A DNA stretch of 8,599 nucleotides from an uncultured Holophagaceae bacterium (GCA_903890595.1 CAITBU010000479.1:1-8599); one strand, 5' to 3'; positions 1-6,456 are shown, counted from the first letter of the stretch. Numbers and translations: made by a program. Notes: generated by a model from the letters alone, not told the origin.

Positions 1-401
1 GTCGTGGTGGAGCCGCCAACGAGGGTGCCGGAGGAGAAGGAGTAGCGCGGTGCGTAGCTGAGGCTGAGGCTGCCGCCCCACTCAAAGGCCTTGGTGGAGC
101 CCACGGACAGGCTGCGGCTCTGGGTGGTGCTCTCCAGGGTGGTGGCAAGGGTCTTGAAGCCGTCCTGGGACTTGGAGAGGGTGAGGCCGCTGGTGAGGTT
201 CCAGTCGAAGGAGCCCTGCTCCACCATCACACCGGCCACGGTGGAGGTCCGGGTCTCGGTGGCGATCTGCACCTGCAGGTTGTTCTTCAGCGAGGTCTCG
301 ATGGCCGCCTGAAGCGACAGCTTCGTGGGGGCCTTGGGGGCCTGCTGAGCCACGAGGGAGAAGCTCACCAGCAGGGCCGGGAGAAGGGGGAAACGCATCA
401 T
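1..401 (-). CDS. TolC-family outer membrane protein, N-terminal part (gene runs off the left edge)
   Basis: The reverse strand from 401 to the window edge is open for 133 codons. It begins MMRFPLLPALLVSFSLVA, a signal peptide: a basic residue, a hydrophobic stretch, and likely cleavage near residue 18. The mature start contains LSLQAAIETSLKNNLQVQIA (residues 29-48), the classic first helix of the TolC/outer-membrane efflux protein family (leucine, then AI..sLknN..vqiA). FDWNL follows at 65-69, like the short motif after that helix in many family members. Such proteins form trimeric channels spanning outer membrane and periplasm and work with inner-membrane pumps. The pump genes are not in view, so the substrate is unknown. 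Two in-frame ATGs (401 and 398) are both served by AAGGAG just upstream; I chose the first. I see no convincing promoter in the 130-base spacer at 402-531. The family call rests on the N-terminal third only. Confidence 0.82.
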   Translation of the reverse strand, partial: MMRFPLLPALLVSFSLVAQQAPKAPTKLSLQAAIETSLKNNLQVQIATETRTSTVAGVMVEQGSFDWNLTSGLTLSKSQDGFKTLATTLESTTQSRSLSVGSTKAFEWGGSLSLSYAPRYSFSSGTLVGGSTT

Positions 402-531
402 CACCACTCCTTGGACATCGGGAAAGAACCGCCGCACGGACAGACTGCCTACGGTGGACACCGGATCAAGGTTTAGACCCAGGTTTCTAGCAGAATGACT
501 CCATCGTAAGTTGAGGGCAAGGCCCATCTCC

Positions 532-1689
532 TCAACCGTTGGAAAGCGGACGCTTGAGTAGTTCACGGGCGATGACCATGCGCTGAATCTCGCTGGTGCC
601 CTCGTAGATGGTGGTGATGCGGACGTCCCGGTAGAGGCGCTCCACCACGTACTCCTGGGAGTAGCCGTAGCCGCCGTGGATCTGGACAGCGCGGTCGCAG
701 AGGAACACGGCGCTCTCGGTGCTGTACAGCTTGGCGGTGGCGGCTTCCTTGGTGCAGGGCTGGCCGGCCTCCTTGAGGGTGGCGGCCCGGTAGACCAGGA
801 GGCGGGAAGCCTGGAGGCGGGCCTCCATCTCCGCCAGGTAGGTCTGGATCATCTGGTGCTCACCGATGGGCTTGCCAAAGGAGACCCGGGCCTTGGCGTA
901 GGTGATGCTCTCATCCATGGCCCGCTGGGCGATGCCCAGGGCCTGGGCTGCGATGCCGATGCGGCCCACGTCGAGGCCGCCGAAGGCCACCTTGAGGCCG
1001 TCGCCAAGCTGCCCAAGCAGGGCGTCATCCGGCACGAACGCATCCTCCAGAGCCACCATGACGGTCTTGCTGGAGCGCAGGCCCATCTTGTGCTCGGGGC
1101 GGCCCATGACCACACCGGGCTGGTCCGCATCCAGGATGAAGGCACTGATGCCCTTCTTGGCGGAGTCGGGGTCGGTGCGGGCCATGGTGATGAAGTAGCG
1201 GCCCACCCCGCCGTTGGTGATCCAGGCCTTGGCGCCGTTGAGCCGCCAGCCGCCTTCCACCCGGGTAGCCCGAGCCTTCAGGGCGGTGGCATCGGAGCCG
1301 GCGTCGGGCTCCGTGAGCATGAAGCCGCCCAGCTCCTCGCCGCTGGCCAGGGGCTTGAGATACTTCTGCTTCTGCGCTTCGGTGCCAAAGGCCAGGATCG
1401 GTGCGCAGGCCACGGAGTTGTTCACGCTCATGGCCACGGCCACGGAGGCGTCGGCGTAGGCCACCTGCTCCAGGGCCAGGATGTAGCTGAGGAAGTCCAC
1501 CCCCGCACCGCCGTAGGCCTCGGGCACCGTCATCCCCATGAAACCCATCTCGCCCAGCTGCCGGATGATGTCCGTGGCGAACTCGCAGCTGGCATCCCGG
1601 GCGGCGGCACCCGGCTCGATCTCAGCCTTGGCGAACTCCCGGGCGGCTTCCCGGATGGCGAGCTGGTCTTCGGTGAACTGGGGGAACAT
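532..1689 (-). CDS. Acyl-CoA dehydrogenase, short-chain/butyryl-CoA type
   Basis: This 385-residue flavoprotein should catalyse FAD-dependent alpha,beta-dehydrogenation of an acyl-CoA in the cytoplasm and pass electrons to electron-transfer flavoprotein. It is full length for the family. Visible landmarks: helical N-domain (1-120); the FAD/substrate loop FMLTEPDAGSD (123-133); NGAKAWITNGG (151-161); RVSFGKPIGEHQMIQ (268-282); QIHGGYGYSQEY (336-347); and IYEGTSEIQR (361-370). E363 in that last motif aligns with the catalytic base of short-chain acyl-CoA and butyryl-CoA dehydrogenases. The start at 1689 has GGAG five bases upstream. The same frame stays open to 1857, but that extension is low-complexity and would overlap the lipB fusion gene. 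It lies 80 bases downstream of that gene on the same strand and is probably co-transcribed. Chain-length or branched-chain preference cannot be decided, and no etfAB genes are in view. Confidence 0.96.
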   Translation of the reverse strand: MFPQFTEDQLAIREAAREFAKAEIEPGAAARDASCEFATDIIRQLGEMGFMGMTVPEAYGGAGVDFLSYILALEQVAYADASVAVAMSVNNSVACAPILAFGTEAQKQKYLKPLASGEELGGFMLTEPDAGSDATALKARATRVEGGWRLNGAKAWITNGGVGRYFITMARTDPDSAKKGISAFILDADQPGVVMGRPEHKMGLRSSKTVMVALEDAFVPDDALLGQLGDGLKVAFGGLDVGRIGIAAQALGIAQRAMDESITYAKARVSFGKPIGEHQMIQTYLAEMEARLQASRLLVYRAATLKEAGQPCTKEAATAKLYSTESAVFLCDRAVQIHGGYGYSQEYVVERLYRDVRITTIYEGTSEIQRMVIARELLKRPLSNG

Positions 1690-1769
1690 GGCGGCTCCAA
1701 AGATGATTCCAGGGTAGCAAGCGGAGCCCACCCGGCGGGGCGGGATTCTGGGGGCGGAGTCGGCTCTGG

Positions 1770-2897
1770 CTAGGTGGTCAGGCTGCGCCGGAGGAGGTCC
1801 ACGGCGGCCTTGGAGCCCTCCCACATCATGCGCTCCCAGGCCTCGTCCAGCCCGCACCAGAGGTACTCGCTGTGCTCGGCGGGCTCGAGGCGCACCTCGG
1901 CGGTGGCCGCCACCTCCATGGAGAAGCAGACCTCGGTGTTGAAGCGGGGCTCGTCGTCAGGGAAGCGGACGATGGAGGGATCCACCCAGAAGCTGTGGGA
2001 GAGGCCCAGGGGGCGCAGGGTGCCGGTCAGCCCGGTCTCCTCCAGGAGCTCCCGGTGGGCGGTCTCTTCGGGGACTTCGCCGGGCTCCATCATGCCCGTG
2101 ACGCTCTGCCACCAGAGGCCATGGGCAGGCACCCGCAGCATCATGAGCACCTCGGGGCCGGAGGTGCCGCGCCGCCAGGTGAGGGCCGAGACGCTGCGGC
2201 TGGGCTCCCGGACGGGCTGGCGTTGGAGGGCCAGCAGGTCCAGAAGCTGCCCCTGGAGCTGGTCCGCCGCCTCGGCCCAAGAAGGTGCCTCGCCGCCCAG
2301 GAGGGAGGCCAGGCTGCAGACGCCCTTGTCCGTGAACCCGCAGGGGGTGATCCAGGCGAAGTGGTTGAGGTTGGGGGCGACGTTGAAGGCAATGCCGTGG
2401 GTGCTGATCCAGCGGCTGAGGTGGAGGCCGATGGCGCCCAGCTTCTCGGGCCCCCGGGGGGTGTCCACCCAGATGCCAGGGGCCCCCGAGAGGCGCCGGG
2501 CCTGGACGCCGAAGTGGCCGGCGGTGCGGATCATGGCCTCCTCCAGCCCGCGCACCAGGCGACCCACATCCTCCCGACCGCCCCGGAGGTTGAGGATGGG
2601 ATAGGCCACCACCTGGCCTGGGCCATGGTAGGTGACTTCGCCGCCCCGGTCCGTGCGATGGACGCTGAGGCCTTCGGCCCGCAGGAACGCCTCGCCCACA
2701 TGGATGTCGGCGGGGGTGGCATTGCGGCCGAGGGTGTAGACCGCGTCATGCTCAAGGACCACCAGCTGGTCAGGTCGACCCTCCTCGGCCACATGGGCTG
2801 CCAGGGCCTTCTGCAGACGCAGGCCGGCGGGATAGAACACCCGCCCGAAGCGACGCAGCTGGGCAGGGCGGGGGACGGAGAAGCCGGTAGGCAGCAT
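1770..2897 (-). CDS. lipB: LipB octanoyltransferase fused to a C-terminal NudB-like NUDIX hydrolase
   Basis: This is one uninterrupted 375-codon frame with two domains. Residues 1 to about 225 are LipB, which moves octanoyl from octanoyl-ACP to lipoyl domains of 2-oxoacid dehydrogenases and the glycine cleavage system. It shows RTDRGGEVTYHGPGQVVAYP (81-100), the conserved lysine in EKLGAIG (K152) and the acyl-accepting cysteine in ITPCG (C186). Residues about 230-375 are a NUDIX hydrolase with a perfect box from G268 to L290 (G-x5-E-x7-RE-L-L-EE-T-G-L; metal ligands among E283, E286, E287). WWQSVTG before the box and EH..Y.W (341-347) near the end resemble dihydroneopterin-triphosphate pyrophosphatase NudB. 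LipB alone is normally about 200-240 residues, so the second domain is a true fusion with no internal start. The ATG at 2897 lacks a strong ribosome site. The NUDIX substrate is inferred only by resemblance. Confidence 0.94.
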   Translation of the reverse strand: MLPTGFSVPRPAQLRRFGRVFYPAGLRLQKALAAHVAEEGRPDQLVVLEHDAVYTLGRNATPADIHVGEAFLRAEGLSVHRTDRGGEVTYHGPGQVVAYPILNLRGGREDVGRLVRGLEEAMIRTAGHFGVQARRLSGAPGIWVDTPRGPEKLGAIGLHLSRWISTHGIAFNVAPNLNHFAWITPCGFTDKGVCSLASLLGGEAPSWAEAADQLQGQLLDLLALQRQPVREPSRSVSALTWRRGTSGPEVLMMLRVPAHGLWWQSVTGMMEPGEVPEETAHRELLEETGLTGTLRPLGLSHSFWVDPSIVRFPDDEPRFNTEVCFSMEVAATAEVRLEPAEHSEYLWCGLDEAWERMMWEGSKAAVDLLRRSLTT

Positions 2898-2920
2898 GGG
2901 GTGAGTTTAGCCGGGATGGC

Positions 2921-2948
2921 TATCGGCTATCAGCTATCAGCTATCAGC
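2921..2948. repeat. Four tandem 7-bp repeats, TATCRGC
   Basis: The units are TATCGGC (2921-2927) followed by three TATCAGC copies (2928-2934, 2935-2941, 2942-2948). They lie in the spacer between the divergent lipB fusion and the flavoprotein gene, about 24 bases upstream of the lipB start codon. The length of 7 is not a multiple of 3 and the array lies outside coding sequence. Copy-number change by slippage would therefore alter promoter or leader spacing, not a protein. The repeat itself is read directly; any regulatory effect is inference. Confidence 0.93.
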
Positions 2949-2965
2949 CAAGGCGGGCCTCGGCT
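2946..2965. repeat. Imperfect inverted repeat next to the heptamer array
   Basis: AGCCAAGG (2946-2953) and CCTCGGCT (2958-2965) pair over 7 of 8 positions around a CGGG loop. The left arm shares its first three bases with the last heptamer unit. No T-run follows on either strand, so I do not call it a terminator. Confidence 0.6.
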
Positions 2966-2994
2966 TGTCCATTGATGCGCTTTGCTTTTCTCGG

Positions 2995-3021
2995 CTCGGG
3001 ATCGGCGCAGCCGATCCCGAG
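2995..3021. repeat. Perfect 12-bp inverted repeat with a 3-base loop
   Basis: CTCGGGATCGGC (2995-3006) and GCCGATCCCGAG (3010-3021) are exact reverse complements separated by GCA. An alternative register exists: TTCTCGG at 2988-2994 is complementary to CCGAGAA at 3017-3023. Flanking TTGC (2982-2985) and GCAA (3027-3030) can also pair. The hairpin is 53 bases upstream of the chosen flavoprotein start. Neither strand has a terminator-like T-run after it. It could be an operator, a leader RNA hairpin or part of a dispersed repeat. Confidence 0.88.
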
Positions 3022-3028
3022 AAGGGGC

Positions 3029-3057
3029 AACCCAAAGTGGGGCACTCTGCTTGGGTT
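3029..3057. repeat. 7-bp inverted repeat upstream of the flavoprotein gene
   Basis: AACCCAA (3029-3035) and TTGGGTT (3051-3057) are exact complements around a 15-base loop. It ends 16 bases before the start codon at 3074. It continues the run of hairpins in this spacer and could sit in the 5' leader. No T-tract follows. Confidence 0.55.
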
Positions 3058-3073
3058 CGGCCATGATGGATTC

Positions 3074-4303
3074 ATGGTGACGGTGCTGGTGGTGGGTGGC
3101 GGTGCAGCGGGCCTGGTGGCCGCCTGGCGAGCCGCCTCGCTTGGGCACGCGGTGACCCTGGTGGAAGCCAACGGGCGCCTGGGGGTGAAGCTGCGCATCA
3201 GCGGCGGTGGCAAGTGCAACGTCACCCACGAAGGCGCCCCCCGGGAGCTGCTCAAGGCCTTCGCCCAGGACCAGGCCCGCTTCCTCCGACCGGCCCTGCA
3301 CGCCTTCGGCAGCGCCGAGGTGGTGGAGCTCCTGCGCCGGGAGGGTGTGCCTACCCAGGCCCGGGACAACGGCCGCATCTTTCCCCTGGACCGGCCGGGC
3401 AGTGCGGGGGCCGTGGTGGCGGCCTTTGAGGGCCTCGTGGAGCGGGCGGGCGTGACGGTGCGCCGAGGCCTCCGGGCCACGGGCGTGACCGGCCAAGCGC
3501 CCCACCTGCAGGCCCTGCAGGTGGACGGGGAAGCCCTTTCGGCCGATGTCTTCATCCTGGCCACGGGCGGCGCCAGCTACCCGGAGACCGGCACCCGGGG
3601 CGAGGTGCCGGGCTGGCTGGCATCCCTGGGCATCCCCGTGCAGCCCTGGTTCCCGGCCCTCTCGCCCATCCCCCTGCGCAGCCCGCGTCCCGCCTGGGAG
3701 GGCGTGCCCCTGCGGGCGGGCGTCCTGCGTCTGTCCGCCGGGAAAGAGGGCCGTCGCCTGGCGGAGTTTGCCGGGGACCTGGTGTTCACCCGTTTTGGGA
3801 TCAGCGGTCCCGCCGCCCTGGAGCTGAGCCAGGCCACGGAGCGGGCCCGGCGGGCCGGGGCGGCCTGGCTCACCTATGCAACGGTTGCCACCCTGGCGGA
3901 AGCCGTGGATGCCGCTCTCCAGGCGGAGCAGCAGAGCAATCCGCGCCTGCTGGCAGAGACCTGGCTACGCCGCCACCTCCCGGAGCGGATCGTGGCTGCC
4001 GTAGTGACGGAGGCCGGTGCGACCCTGTCACCCATGCTCAAGGACCTGACCCGGGCGGGGCGCAAACTCCTGGTGGCGCAGGTCACAGCGCTGCCCCTCG
4101 GCGAGCCCCAGGCGGTGAGCCTGGCTCGGGGCGAGGTGGCTGCCGGTGGCATCGCCCTGGCCGGTGTGGACCCCCACACCATGGCCCTCCGAGGCTGGGA
4201 CAACCTGCGCGTCTGCGGCGAGCTGCTGGACATCGATGGCCCCGTCGGAGGCTACAACCTCCAAGCCGCCTTCAGCACCGGGTACCTCGCTGGGTCGATC
4301 TAA
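3074..4303 (+). CDS. NAD(P)/FAD-dependent oxidoreductase of the BaiN/HI0933 family
   Basis: This 409-residue flavoprotein matches the usual length of about 400 for this family. Landmarks: the dinucleotide-binding VLVVGGGAAGLVAAWRA (4-20); GVKLRISGGGKCNVTH (37-52), the family hallmark; NGRIFPLD; ATGGASYPETGTRG near the middle; LVFTRFGISGPAALELS; and the C-terminal CGELLDIDGPVGGYNLQAAF (381-400), which closes the FAD site. It is a soluble redox enzyme. Family members are annotated as aminoacetone oxidase-like or bile-acid reductase-like, but the substrate here is unknown. I place the start at ATG 3074 because the homologous part begins there. The frame stays open upstream to TTG 2972, and the added 34 residues come from the palindromic spacer. 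No strong Shine-Dalgarno precedes either start. It is divergent from lipB and convergent with the GAPDH-like pair. Confidence 0.92.
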   Translation: MVTVLVVGGGAAGLVAAWRAASLGHAVTLVEANGRLGVKLRISGGGKCNVTHEGAPRELLKAFAQDQARFLRPALHAFGSAEVVELLRREGVPTQARDNGRIFPLDRPGSAGAVVAAFEGLVERAGVTVRRGLRATGVTGQAPHLQALQVDGEALSADVFILATGGASYPETGTRGEVPGWLASLGIPVQPWFPALSPIPLRSPRPAWEGVPLRAGVLRLSAGKEGRRLAEFAGDLVFTRFGISGPAALELSQATERARRAGAAWLTYATVATLAEAVDAALQAEQQSNPRLLAETWLRRHLPERIVAAVVTEAGATLSPMLKDLTRAGRKLLVAQVTALPLGEPQAVSLARGEVAAGGIALAGVDPHTMALRGWDNLRVCGELLDIDGPVGGYNLQAAFSTGYLAGSI

Positions 4304-4339
4304 TCCGTCTTTTCTCCGCGCACCTCCGCCCTCTCCGCG

Positions 4340-4363
4340 CTCTCTGCGAGAGTGGTTTTCTTT
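4340..4363 (+). terminator. Possible weak rho-independent terminator after the flavoprotein gene
   Basis: CTCTC (4340-4344), loop TGC and GAGAG (4348-4352) form a short hairpin followed by TGGTTTTCTTT. It lies 37 bases after the flavoprotein stop and just before the end of the convergent GAPDH-like gene. The stem is only 5 bp, so efficiency is doubtful. The preceding bases carry repeated CTCCGCG-like words. No T-run is present for the opposite strand. Confidence 0.4.
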
Positions 4364-4374
4364 GATGCCTCGGC

Positions 4375-5385
4375 TCAGATCCGCCCGACCAGATCAAGCA
4401 CCAGGTCGAGGAGGCGGGCAGCGTAGCCGGTCTCGTTGTCGTGCCAGCCGAAGACCTTCACGAAGCGCGGGCCGAGGGTCAGGGTCAGGTCCAGGTCCAC
4501 CACGACGCTCTCCCGGCGGCCGGTGATGTCGCAGCTGACGGTGTGCGGCTCGGCCAGGGCGATAATTCCCTTCCAGGAACCTTCGGCGGCGGTGCGGAAG
4601 GCCGCCCGGATGGACCAGGGGTCCGCATCCAGCGCCAGCACCACCGTGAGGTCAACCAGGTTCACGCTGAGGGTGGGCACACGGAGGGCAAGGCCGTCGA
4701 AGCCCGGGGGCAGCTCCGGCATGGCCCGGCGCAGGGCGCCGATGGCACTGGAGGTGGTGGGGATGATGCTCTGGAACGCAGCGCGGGCGCGGCGACGGTC
4801 CGTGTGGGGGGTGTCCACGAGGCGCTGGTCGTTGGTGACCACGTGGACGGTGCTCATGCCCGCCTGGGCCAGCCCGAAGGCATCATCCAGCACCCGCAGC
4901 AAGGGTGCCGTGGCGTGGGCGGTGCAGCTGGCATTGCTGATGACGCGGTGCCGCGCCAGGTCCAGGGTGTCGCCATTGACCGGGGCGATGATGGTCGCGT
5001 CGGCGTCGGGGCTGGGGGAGCCGATGACCACGTGGGTCACGGTGCCCCTCAGGTGGCGGGCCGCCGCCTCCCGGCGGGTGAAGCGCCCGCTGGCCTCCAC
5101 CACCAAGCCCACGGTCTCGGGCCAGGGGATGAGGGCCGGATCGGGGGCGTGGAACAGTGGGATCCGGTGCTCGCCTAGGAGGAGGTGATCCACACCCGCC
5201 ACCGTCTCGCCGGAGATGGGTTGGGGCAGCATCCCGTGGATGGAGTCCCGCTGGAGCAGATGGAGCACCTGCTCCAGGGGGGCTGGATCGTTGACGGCCG
5301 CCAGCAGCCCCGGGTGCTCCAGCCCCAGGCGGCGCACGGCGATGCGGCCGATGCGGCCCAGGCCATTGACGGCGAGCCCGGTCAT
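4375..5385 (-). CDS. GAPDH-like dehydrogenase with catalytic Cys and His retained (second gene of the pair)
   Basis: This 336-residue protein has the full type I glyceraldehyde-3-phosphate dehydrogenase layout. The N-terminal Rossmann fold holds NGLGRIGR (7-14), and VNDP (31-34) carries the aspartate expected to bind NAD ribose. EASGRF (97-102) follows. The active site is SNASCT with C154, the base is STVHVVTNDQ with H181, phosphate-site R235 lies in LRVPT, and GWHDNETGY (313-321) closes the nicotinamide site. Deviations: GTVTHV (114-119) replaces the usual GAKKV, and TTSSA (210-214) replaces the usual T-G motif of the phosphate loop. It probably oxidises a phosphorylated aldehyde with NAD, but its substrate may differ from classical GAPDH (erythrose-4-phosphate is possible). 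Its ATG overlaps the stop of the upstream paralogue by 4 bases (ATGA, 5382-5385), with TGGAGG six bases upstream, so translation is likely coupled. Confidence 0.9.
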   Translation of the reverse strand: MTGLAVNGLGRIGRIAVRRLGLEHPGLLAAVNDPAPLEQVLHLLQRDSIHGMLPQPISGETVAGVDHLLLGEHRIPLFHAPDPALIPWPETVGLVVEASGRFTRREAAARHLRGTVTHVVIGSPSPDADATIIAPVNGDTLDLARHRVISNASCTAHATAPLLRVLDDAFGLAQAGMSTVHVVTNDQRLVDTPHTDRRRARAAFQSIIPTTSSAIGALRRAMPELPPGFDGLALRVPTLSVNLVDLTVVLALDADPWSIRAAFRTAAEGSWKGIIALAEPHTVSCDITGRRESVVVDLDLTLTLGPRFVKVFGWHDNETGYAARLLDLVLDLVGRI

Positions 5386-6383
5386 GGTCGGCCTCCACCG
5401 AGGAGCAGGAGGCAGCCGTCTCGGAGTCGCGCCGCATGGGCGGTCTCGTTGTCATGCCAGGCGAAGCACTTCACGAGGCGGGGGTCGAGGCAGCGGGTCA
5501 GGAAGGGATCGTAGAGGCAGCTGGCGGTGCGGCCCAGGAGGTCGCGGCTCACCAGTTCCTCGGCCAGCACTTCTACGATGGAGCCCTGGCCAGCAGCGGC
5601 CAGGAACGCAGCGTGGATGGCCTCCGGATCGGCGTCTGACTGCAGCCTCGCAGTCACATCCAATAGGCACCCATCGGGCGTGGGAACCCGCACGGCCAGC
5701 CCCGCCAGACGCCCGGCGAAGCGGGGCAGGGCAGCCATCACCTCGGCTGGGGCCGCGTCTGCTGTGGGGATCATGCTCAGGGCGGCGGCGCGGGCCAGGC
5801 GTAGGTCCGCATGGGGCAGGTCGAGGACCCGCTGGTCGCTGGTGTAGCTGTGTACGGAGGTGGAGAAGGCCGACTCAACCCCGAAGGCGGCATCCAGCAC
5901 CTGGAGGAGGGCGGCCAGGGGCAGGGCCGTATCGCTGCCACAGGTGACGATTTGGTCCCGTGTACAGTCCAGGTCGGCGTCATGCAAGCCCGGGAACAAC
6001 AGGCGATCCGCATCGGCGCAGGAGCTGGCCAGGAGCACGTGCGTCACTGTGCCACCCAGATGGCGCGAGGCCGCTGCCCTGGTGGTCGGCACCTCAGAGC
6101 AGTCCAGCACCAGCTGGGCGCCGGCATCAGCGAAGGGTGGAGGGGTGGAACCCTCCTGCCGGTGCAGGGGTATGCGGCGTCCATCCAGGTACAGGCAGCC
6201 CTCGCTGGTCGTCACGCTGAAGGCCGGCGTCCCGTGCACGGAGTCGTGGCGCAGGAGGTGGGCCAGGGCCTCGGCATCGGCTGGATCACTCAGTGCCACC
6301 ACCTCCAGGCGGGGCTCCGCTAGCAGCAGGCGCAGGGCCGTCCGCCCGATCCGTCCGAGGCCGCTGATGGCCACTCGCCGCAC
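5382..6383 (-). CDS. Degenerate GAPDH-like paralogue with Asp at the catalytic Cys position (first gene of the pair)
   Basis: This 333-residue full-length GAPDH-fold protein is collinear with its neighbour: SGLGRIGR (7-14), LSDPAD (31-36), HLGGTVTHV, SVHSYTSDQRVLDLPH (176-191), VRVPT (231-235) and AWHDNETAHAARL. The catalytic segment reads TCGSDT (147-152) where the family has SNASCT, so D151 stands where the thiol nucleophile belongs. H178 and R232 remain. The T/S-G-R-F region is also changed (CSEVPT). The frame is intact throughout, so it is not a decaying pseudogene by reading frame. The start is GTG at 6383, chosen for AGGAGGTG immediately upstream. It could be a non-catalytic partner subunit of the downstream protein, an NAD-sensing regulator, or an enzyme with other chemistry. 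Loss of classical GAPDH activity follows from the known mechanism; the rest is inference. Confidence 0.9.
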   Translation of the reverse strand: MRRVAISGLGRIGRTALRLLLAEPRLEVVALSDPADAEALAHLLRHDSVHGTPAFSVTTSEGCLYLDGRRIPLHRQEGSTPPPFADAGAQLVLDCSEVPTTRAAASRHLGGTVTHVLLASSCADADRLLFPGLHDADLDCTRDQIVTCGSDTALPLAALLQVLDAAFGVESAFSTSVHSYTSDQRVLDLPHADLRLARAAALSMIPTADAAPAEVMAALPRFAGRLAGLAVRVPTPDGCLLDVTARLQSDADPEAIHAAFLAAAGQGSIVEVLAEELVSRDLLGRTASCLYDPFLTRCLDPRLVKCFAWHDNETAHAARLRDGCLLLLGGGRP

Positions 6384-6385
6384 GA

Positions 6386-6393
6386 CACCTCCT
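6386..6393 (-). promoter_or_regulatory. Strong ribosome binding site fixing the GTG start of the first GAPDH-like gene
   Basis: The reverse strand reads AGGAGGTG followed by TC and then GTG at 6383. The near-perfect Shine-Dalgarno selects this GTG over the in-frame GTG three codons further on. No convincing -10/-35 pair is seen between this site and the terminator at 6428-6456, since the stretch is almost all G/C. Confidence 0.75.
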
Positions 6394-6427
6394 GGATCCT
6401 GGGGGGCCCGCCGGAGCGGACCGGGTT

Positions 6428-6456
6428 GAAAAGAAAGGCCCGGCTTGGGGCCGGGC
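6428..6456 (-). terminator. Rho-independent terminator after the Fis-like gene
   Basis: On the reverse strand GCCCGGC (6456-6450), loop CCCAA and GCCGGGC (6444-6438) form a 7-bp all-GC hairpin, followed by CTTTCTTTTC (6437-6428). It sits 22 bases after the Fis-like stop codon and about 45 bases before the GAPDH-like pair. The pair therefore needs either its own promoter in that short GC-rich gap or readthrough of this hairpin. Confidence 0.75.

Noticed and set aside
510..536. GTTGAGG/CCTCAAC inverted repeat overlapping the acyl-CoA dehydrogenase stop codon as a terminator
   Set aside because: It has a 7-bp stem with a 13-base loop and no T-run after it on either strand. It may form, but nothing supports termination.
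676..1773. Plus-strand 365-codon open frame antisense to the acyl-CoA dehydrogenase
   Set aside because: Composition is Gly/His/Ala/Leu-rich with no motif, and the opposite strand encodes a complete acyl-CoA dehydrogenase. It is a by-product of G/C-rich third codon positions.
1690..1857. 56-codon N-terminal extension of the acyl-CoA dehydrogenase
   Set aside because: It would overlap the lipB fusion gene and has low-complexity Pro/Arg/Gly content. The family N-terminus and a ribosome site match the start at 1689.
1872..2975. Plus-strand 367-codon open frame antisense to the lipB fusion
   Set aside because: It has the same shadow composition and no domain pattern, and it lies opposite a gene with clear LipB and NUDIX motifs.
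2995..3021. Rho-independent terminator for lipB or the flavoprotein gene
   Set aside because: The hairpin is strong but lies upstream of both genes, which are divergent, and no T-tract follows in either direction.
5382..6383. Pseudogene call for the first GAPDH-like gene
   Set aside because: The catalytic Cys is lost, but the frame is full length, the ribosome site is strong, and cofactor-site residues are kept. It looks like a maintained gene with changed function.
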